Shown here piece by piece: positions 13,738 through 16,961 of a DNA stretch of 16,961 nt. Origin of the DNA: JBOGFI01 sp050743365 (lineage in GTDB: Bacteria > Actinomycetota > Acidimicrobiia > IMCC26256 > JACDBD01); assembly GCA_050743365.1 (NCBI GenBank), contig JBOGFI010000067.1, positions 1 through 16,961 on the forward strand. The letters are read 5' to 3'. Within the stretch, counting starts at the first letter, position 1. Each line of letters starts with the position of its first letter. The notes beneath the pieces were generated by a model that did not search any database, was not told the DNA's origin, and was given only the letters and a program-made list of their open reading frames with translations. The position numbers were made by a program, and so were the translations under genes.

Positions 13738-14835
13738 TTGACCGGCCCTTCTGTGCGCGCGCTCGTGCTCGAACGTCCCCGCACGCTCGTCGGGCGCGAG
13801 TTCCGACGGCCCGAGGTCGGAGACGACGACGCGCTGCTGCGGGTCGAGGCGTGCGGGCTCTGCGGCACCGATCACGAGGAGTTCACGGGCGAGCTGCACC
13901 CTGGCTTCGCCTTCGTCCCCGGTCACGAGACCGTGGGCCTGATCGACGAGATCGGCCCGGTGGCGGAACGCCGCTGGGGGGTGCGTGCCGGTGACCGCGT
14001 GGCGGTGGAGGTGTTCCAGTCGTGCGGGCGGTGCGAGGCGTGCACGAGCGGCGCCTATCGGCGCTGCGAGCGGCACGGGCTCGGCGACATGTACGGCTTC
14101 ATCCCGGTGGACCGCCCGCCGGGGTTGTGGGGCGGGTACGCCGAGTACCAGTACCTCGGGCCCGACGCGCTCCTGGTGCCGGTGCCGGCCCGCCTCGACC
14201 CGGTGGTGGCCACGCTGTTCAACCCGCTGGGCGCCGGCATCCGCTGGGGGGTGACGGTGCCGGGCACGAGGGCGGGTGACGTCGTCGCGGTGCTCGGGCC
14301 CGGCGTGCGGGGACTGTCGGCGGTGACGGCGGCGAAGGAGGCGGGCGCCGGTTTCGTGATGGTGACCGGCGTCGGCCCGCGCGACGGTCGTCGTCTGGAG
14401 CTGGCAGGCGCCTTCGGCGCCGACCTCACGGTCGACGTGGCCGAGCACGATCCGGTTGCGGCGCTGCGCGAGGCGACGGGCGGCCTCGCCGACGTGGTGG
14501 TCGACGTCACCGCCAAGGCGCCCGCCGCGTTCGCCCAGGCCCTCGCCCTCGCCCGCCCCGGGGGGACGGTCGTCGTGGCCGGCACCCGGGGCTCGAACGA
14601 CACGCCCGGCTTCCGGCCCGACCTCATCGTCTACAAGGAGCTGCGGATCATGGGGGCGCTCGGCGTCGATGCCGACGCGTATCGCGCCGCGTTCGAGCTG
14701 CTGGCGTCGGGCCGCTACCCGTTCGCCGAGCTGCCGCGGCGGGTCGAGGGCCTCGACGGGGCCGAGGACCTCGTGCGCTCGATGGCGGGCGAGGGCGACG
14801 CCGCCCTACCGGTCCACGGGGTGCTGGCGCCCTGA
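13738..14835 (+). CDS. Zinc-dependent alcohol dehydrogenase (MDR family)
   Basis: A 365-residue medium-chain dehydrogenase, cytoplasmic, oxidising an alcohol with NAD(P). Catalytic zinc ligands: C42 (ACGLCGTDHEEF), H63 and E64 (PGHETVG). Structural zinc ligands: C96, C99, C102 and C110 (SCGRCEACTSGAYRRC). The nucleotide loop GPGVRG follows DVVAVL in the Rossmann half. The TTG at 13738 is taken as start because of the upstream -10-like hexamer; GTG at 13753, five codons later, is a good alternative and gives 360 residues. It lies 51 bases after the alkyltransferase stop and may be separately transcribed. It converges with the PuuD-type gene, with 12 bases between stops. The substrate is not evident. 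Confidence 0.93.
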   Translation: MTGPSVRALVLERPRTLVGREFRRPEVGDDDALLRVEACGLCGTDHEEFTGELHPGFAFVPGHETVGLIDEIGPVAERRWGVRAGDRVAVEVFQSCGRCEACTSGAYRRCERHGLGDMYGFIPVDRPPGLWGGYAEYQYLGPDALLVPVPARLDPVVATLFNPLGAGIRWGVTVPGTRAGDVVAVLGPGVRGLSAVTAAKEAGAGFVMVTGVGPRDGRRLELAGAFGADLTVDVAEHDPVAALREATGGLADVVVDVTAKAPAAFAQALALARPGGTVVVAGTRGSNDTPGFRPDLIVYKELRIMGALGVDADAYRAAFELLASGRYPFAELPRRVEGLDGAEDLVRSMAGEGDAALPVHGVLAP

Positions 14836-14847
14836 GCGACCGATCCG

Positions 14848-15591
14848 TCAGGTGCGGGCGCGGGCCTGGCCCACGAAGGCGTCGAAGAGGCGCTGCTGGA
14901 CGGGGTCGGTGGCGGCGGTGTCCTCGGGGTGCCACTGGGCGCCCACCACCCAGGAGTCGCCGTCGGTGAGCTCGATGCCCTCGACGATCCCGTCGTCGGC
15001 CCAGGCGACCGCCTCCAGCCCTACGCCGCGCTTCTCCACCGCCTGGTGATGGTGCGAGCAGGCTTGCCCGACCTCAGTCGTGCCCAGGGCCCGGGCCAGG
15101 CGTGAGCCGCCCTGCACCCGTACCGGGTGCATGGTCGAGCCTCCCTCCACGCCGGGGAGCCCGTGGGACACGCCTCCCTCGCGCGAGCAGATGTGCTGGT
15201 CGAGCGTGCCGCCGAGGGCGACGTTGAGCACCTGATGGCCCCGGCAGATCGCGAGGGTGGGCACGCCCCGGTCCACGGCGGCGCGTGCGAGCGGCAGCTC
15301 GAACCCGTCGCGGCGCGCGATCACGCCGTACACCTCCTCGGCGCGAGCCTGCCCGTAGGTCCCGGGGTCGAGGTCACCGCCCCCGAGCAGGAGCAGGCCG
15401 TCGAAGCGCTCGAGCAGCGCGCCCGCGTCGTCGTCGCCGAGCTCGACCGGCATGAGCATCGCCTCCTGCGCGCCGGCGCGGTGGAGGGCGGTGACGTAGG
15501 TGTCGGGCGCGGCCACTGCCGCGGTCTCCCAGCCGTCGACCCTGCCCTTCTTCACGGGGTAGGCGGGCACCGCGATCAGGGGACGGGTCAT
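14848..15591 (-). CDS. Gamma-glutamyl-gamma-aminobutyrate hydrolase family protein (PuuD-type, peptidase C26)
   Basis: A 247-residue class I glutamine-amidotransferase-like hydrolase. FDGLLLLGGGDLDPGTYG (63-80) is the oxyanion strand, AICRGHQVLNVALGGTL (114-130) contains the nucleophile C116, SHHHQAV (179-185) is conserved, and VGAQWHPED (216-224) provides catalytic H221 and E223. PuuD removes the gamma-glutamyl group from gamma-glutamyl-GABA in putrescine breakdown. The start ATG 15589-15591 lies seven bases after the stop of a glutamine-synthetase-family gene, which would make the glutamylated substrate, so the pair reads as one operon. Whether the amine is putrescine, another polyamine or ethanolamine cannot be decided here. 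Confidence 0.93.
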   Translation of the reverse strand: MTRPLIAVPAYPVKKGRVDGWETAAVAAPDTYVTALHRAGAQEAMLMPVELGDDDAGALLERFDGLLLLGGGDLDPGTYGQARAEEVYGVIARRDGFELPLARAAVDRGVPTLAICRGHQVLNVALGGTLDQHICSREGGVSHGLPGVEGGSTMHPVRVQGGSRLARALGTTEVGQACSHHHQAVEKRGVGLEAVAWADDGIVEGIELTDGDSWVVGAQWHPEDTAATDPVQQRLFDAFVGQARART

Positions 15592-15598
15592 GCGCTGC

Positions 15599-16961
15599 TC
15601 AAATGAGCTCGAAGTTACGGCGGCGCTCCCAGTCGGTCACCACCTGGTTGAAGCGAGCCCACTCCTGCCTCGCGGTGTTCATCAGGTGGAAGTGGACGTC
15701 CTCGCCGAACGCCTTGGCTGCGATCTCGCTGCGCTCGAGCTCGTCGATGGCGTCGACGAGCGTCCACGGCACCCGGGGCACGTCTTCGGCCTCGTACGCG
15801 TTGCCGTGGAACGCGGGCGTGGGCTCGATGCGGTGCTCGATGCCGTGGAGGCCGGCGGCGATGGTGGCCGCGAACGCGAGGTAGGGGTTGCAGTCGGAGC
15901 CGGGAATGCGCGACTCGACCCGGAACGACGGGCCGTGACCCACCAGGCGCAGGCCGCAGGTGCGGTTGTCGTGTCCCCAGACGATCGCCGTCGGCGCCCA
16001 TGAGCCGGGCTGGTAGCGCTTGTACGAGTTGACGTACGGCGCGAAGAAGTAGGACAGCTCCCGGCTCGCGGTCAGGAGACCCCCCAGGTAGTGACGGAAC
16101 GGCTCGGCCAGATGGTCGGGGGCGTCGTCGTCCCAGTCGAGAGGCGTCTTCCCGTCCGTGCTCCAGAGGCTCGAGTGCAGATGGCACGAGCACCCGCATT
16201 CGTCCATCGAGTACTTGGCCATGAACGTGATCGAGCGATCGTTGAGGGCCGCGATCTCCTTGGCGCCGTTCTTGTAGATCGTGTGGCGGTCGGCCATCTC
16301 GAGCGCGTCGGCGTACCGGAGATTGATCTCGTGCTGGCCCCGGCCCGCCTCGCCCTTCGAGAACTCCACCGGCACGCCCGCGCCGTCCATGGCATTGCGG
16401 ATCTGGCGGATCAGGTACTCGTCCTTGGTGGTCTGGAGGATGTGGTAGTCCTCGATGACCGCCGAGTGCGGGGTGAGGCCGTCGTAGCCCCTTGCCCCCG
16501 CCTCGTCGTACGACTCCTTGAACAGGTAGAACTCGAGCTCCGAGCCGCCCTTCAGCGTGTAGTCAGCCTGCCCGGCCCGCTCGATCTGCCGCTTCAGGAT
16601 CTGCCGGGGGGCTACCTCCACCGGCTCGTTCGTCTCCTCGTCGTGGATGTCGCAGATGACCATGGCCGTCTTCTCGATCCACGGGACGAGCCGCAGGGTT
16701 GAGATGTCTGGGATCAGCTTGAAGTCGCCGTACCCCGTCTCCCAGCTGGCGTACTTGTAGTCGGGGAGCGGCTCCATCTCCATGTCGATGGCCAGCAGGT
16801 ACAAGCACGCATGGAGACCCTCCTCGCCCAAGACATCCTCGAAGAAGAACTCCGGGACAACCCGCTTGCCCATGAACCGGCCCTGGAGGTCCGTGAACAT
16901 GCACAGGACCGTGTCGATCTCTCCGTCATGGACCAGCTTCTCGAGCTGGTCACGGTCGAGG
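15599..16961 (-). CDS. Glutamine synthetase family protein (gamma-glutamyl-amine ligase-like), 5' end outside window
   Basis: The frame is open to the window edge, giving about 453 visible residues. It begins in the middle of LDRDQLEKLVHDGEIDTVLC, then MFTDLQGRFMGKR, so only a short N-terminal part is missing. Active-site landmarks: GSELEFYLF (metal/glutamate loop), GEAGRGQHEINLRYADAL, CSCHLHSSLW (His loop), NSYKRYQPGSWAPTAIVWG followed by HDNR (ATP/glutamate), and RVESRIPGSDCNPYLAFAA. Its position directly before a PuuD-type hydrolase suggests a PuuA/GlnA3-like ligase that glutamylates an amine for catabolism rather than the housekeeping glutamine synthetase. This functional choice rests on context; an ordinary GS paralogue remains possible. 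Confidence 0.92.
   Translation of the reverse strand, partial: LDRDQLEKLVHDGEIDTVLCMFTDLQGRFMGKRVVPEFFFEDVLGEEGLHACLYLLAIDMEMEPLPDYKYASWETGYGDFKLIPDISTLRLVPWIEKTAMVICDIHDEETNEPVEVAPRQILKRQIERAGQADYTLKGGSELEFYLFKESYDEAGARGYDGLTPHSAVIEDYHILQTTKDEYLIRQIRNAMDGAGVPVEFSKGEAGRGQHEINLRYADALEMADRHTIYKNGAKEIAALNDRSITFMAKYSMDECGCSCHLHSSLWSTDGKTPLDWDDDAPDHLAEPFRHYLGGLLTASRELSYFFAPYVNSYKRYQPGSWAPTAIVWGHDNRTCGLRLVGHGPSFRVESRIPGSDCNPYLAFAATIAAGLHGIEHRIEPTPAFHGNAYEAEDVPRVPWTLVDAIDELERSEIAAKAFGEDVHFHLMNTARQEWARFNQVVTDWERRRNFELI

Overview
The window is GC-rich throughout (by eye about 70% or more), uses many GTG starts, and holds an F420-type luciferase-like oxidoreductase and other genes typical of high-GC actinobacteria. 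I infer an actinobacterium, perhaps of the Acidimicrobiia/Actinomycetes range; no rRNA or marker gene fixes the taxon. No tRNA, rRNA, IS element, CRISPR array or phage gene is visible, and no gene-free stretch exceeds 300 bases. The dominant theme is CoA-dependent and other catabolic enzymology.

Left part (1-4411). The 3' end of an unidentified + strand gene overlaps tail-to-tail with an LLM-class flavin/F420 oxidoreductase. Upstream of the latter, on the same strand, are two adjacent small DUF202 membrane proteins. Then come a fumarylacetoacetate-hydrolase (FAH) family enzyme, and a thiolase-like protein coupled by a GTGA overlap to a DUF35 zinc-ribbon/OB-fold partner. Between FAH and DUF35 lies a + strand remnant of the C-terminus of an EAL (cyclic-di-GMP phosphodiesterase) domain. 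The thiolase has lost about 25-30 codons near its N-terminus and changes frame there.

Middle (4412-12573). A GH3 beta-glycosidase carries an apparent one-base frameshift near 4939. It is convergent with a minus-strand pair: an acyl-CoA synthetase and a conserved EthD-like protein of unknown function (ATGA overlap). Divergent from that pair is a + strand operon: SDR dehydrogenase, second acyl-CoA synthetase (GTGA overlap) and a cyclase-family metal hydrolase. The shared 117-bp intergenic region has a strong 25-bp palindrome overlapping a promoter-like sequence, so the five genes look like one regulated catabolic module of unknown substrate.

Right part (12574-16961). A sigma-70-like (ECF-type) factor overlaps an O6-alkylguanine-DNA alkyltransferase gene, followed by a zinc alcohol dehydrogenase. 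On the opposite strand a glutamine-synthetase-family ligase (5' end beyond the window) is followed by a PuuD-type class I glutamine-amidotransferase hydrolase, which resembles the gamma-glutamylation route for polyamine or amine catabolism.

Three gene starts (4411 minus, 4479 plus, 13738 plus) share a TAG(G/C)CT hexamer 8-9 bases before the start codon, which suggests leaderless promoters.
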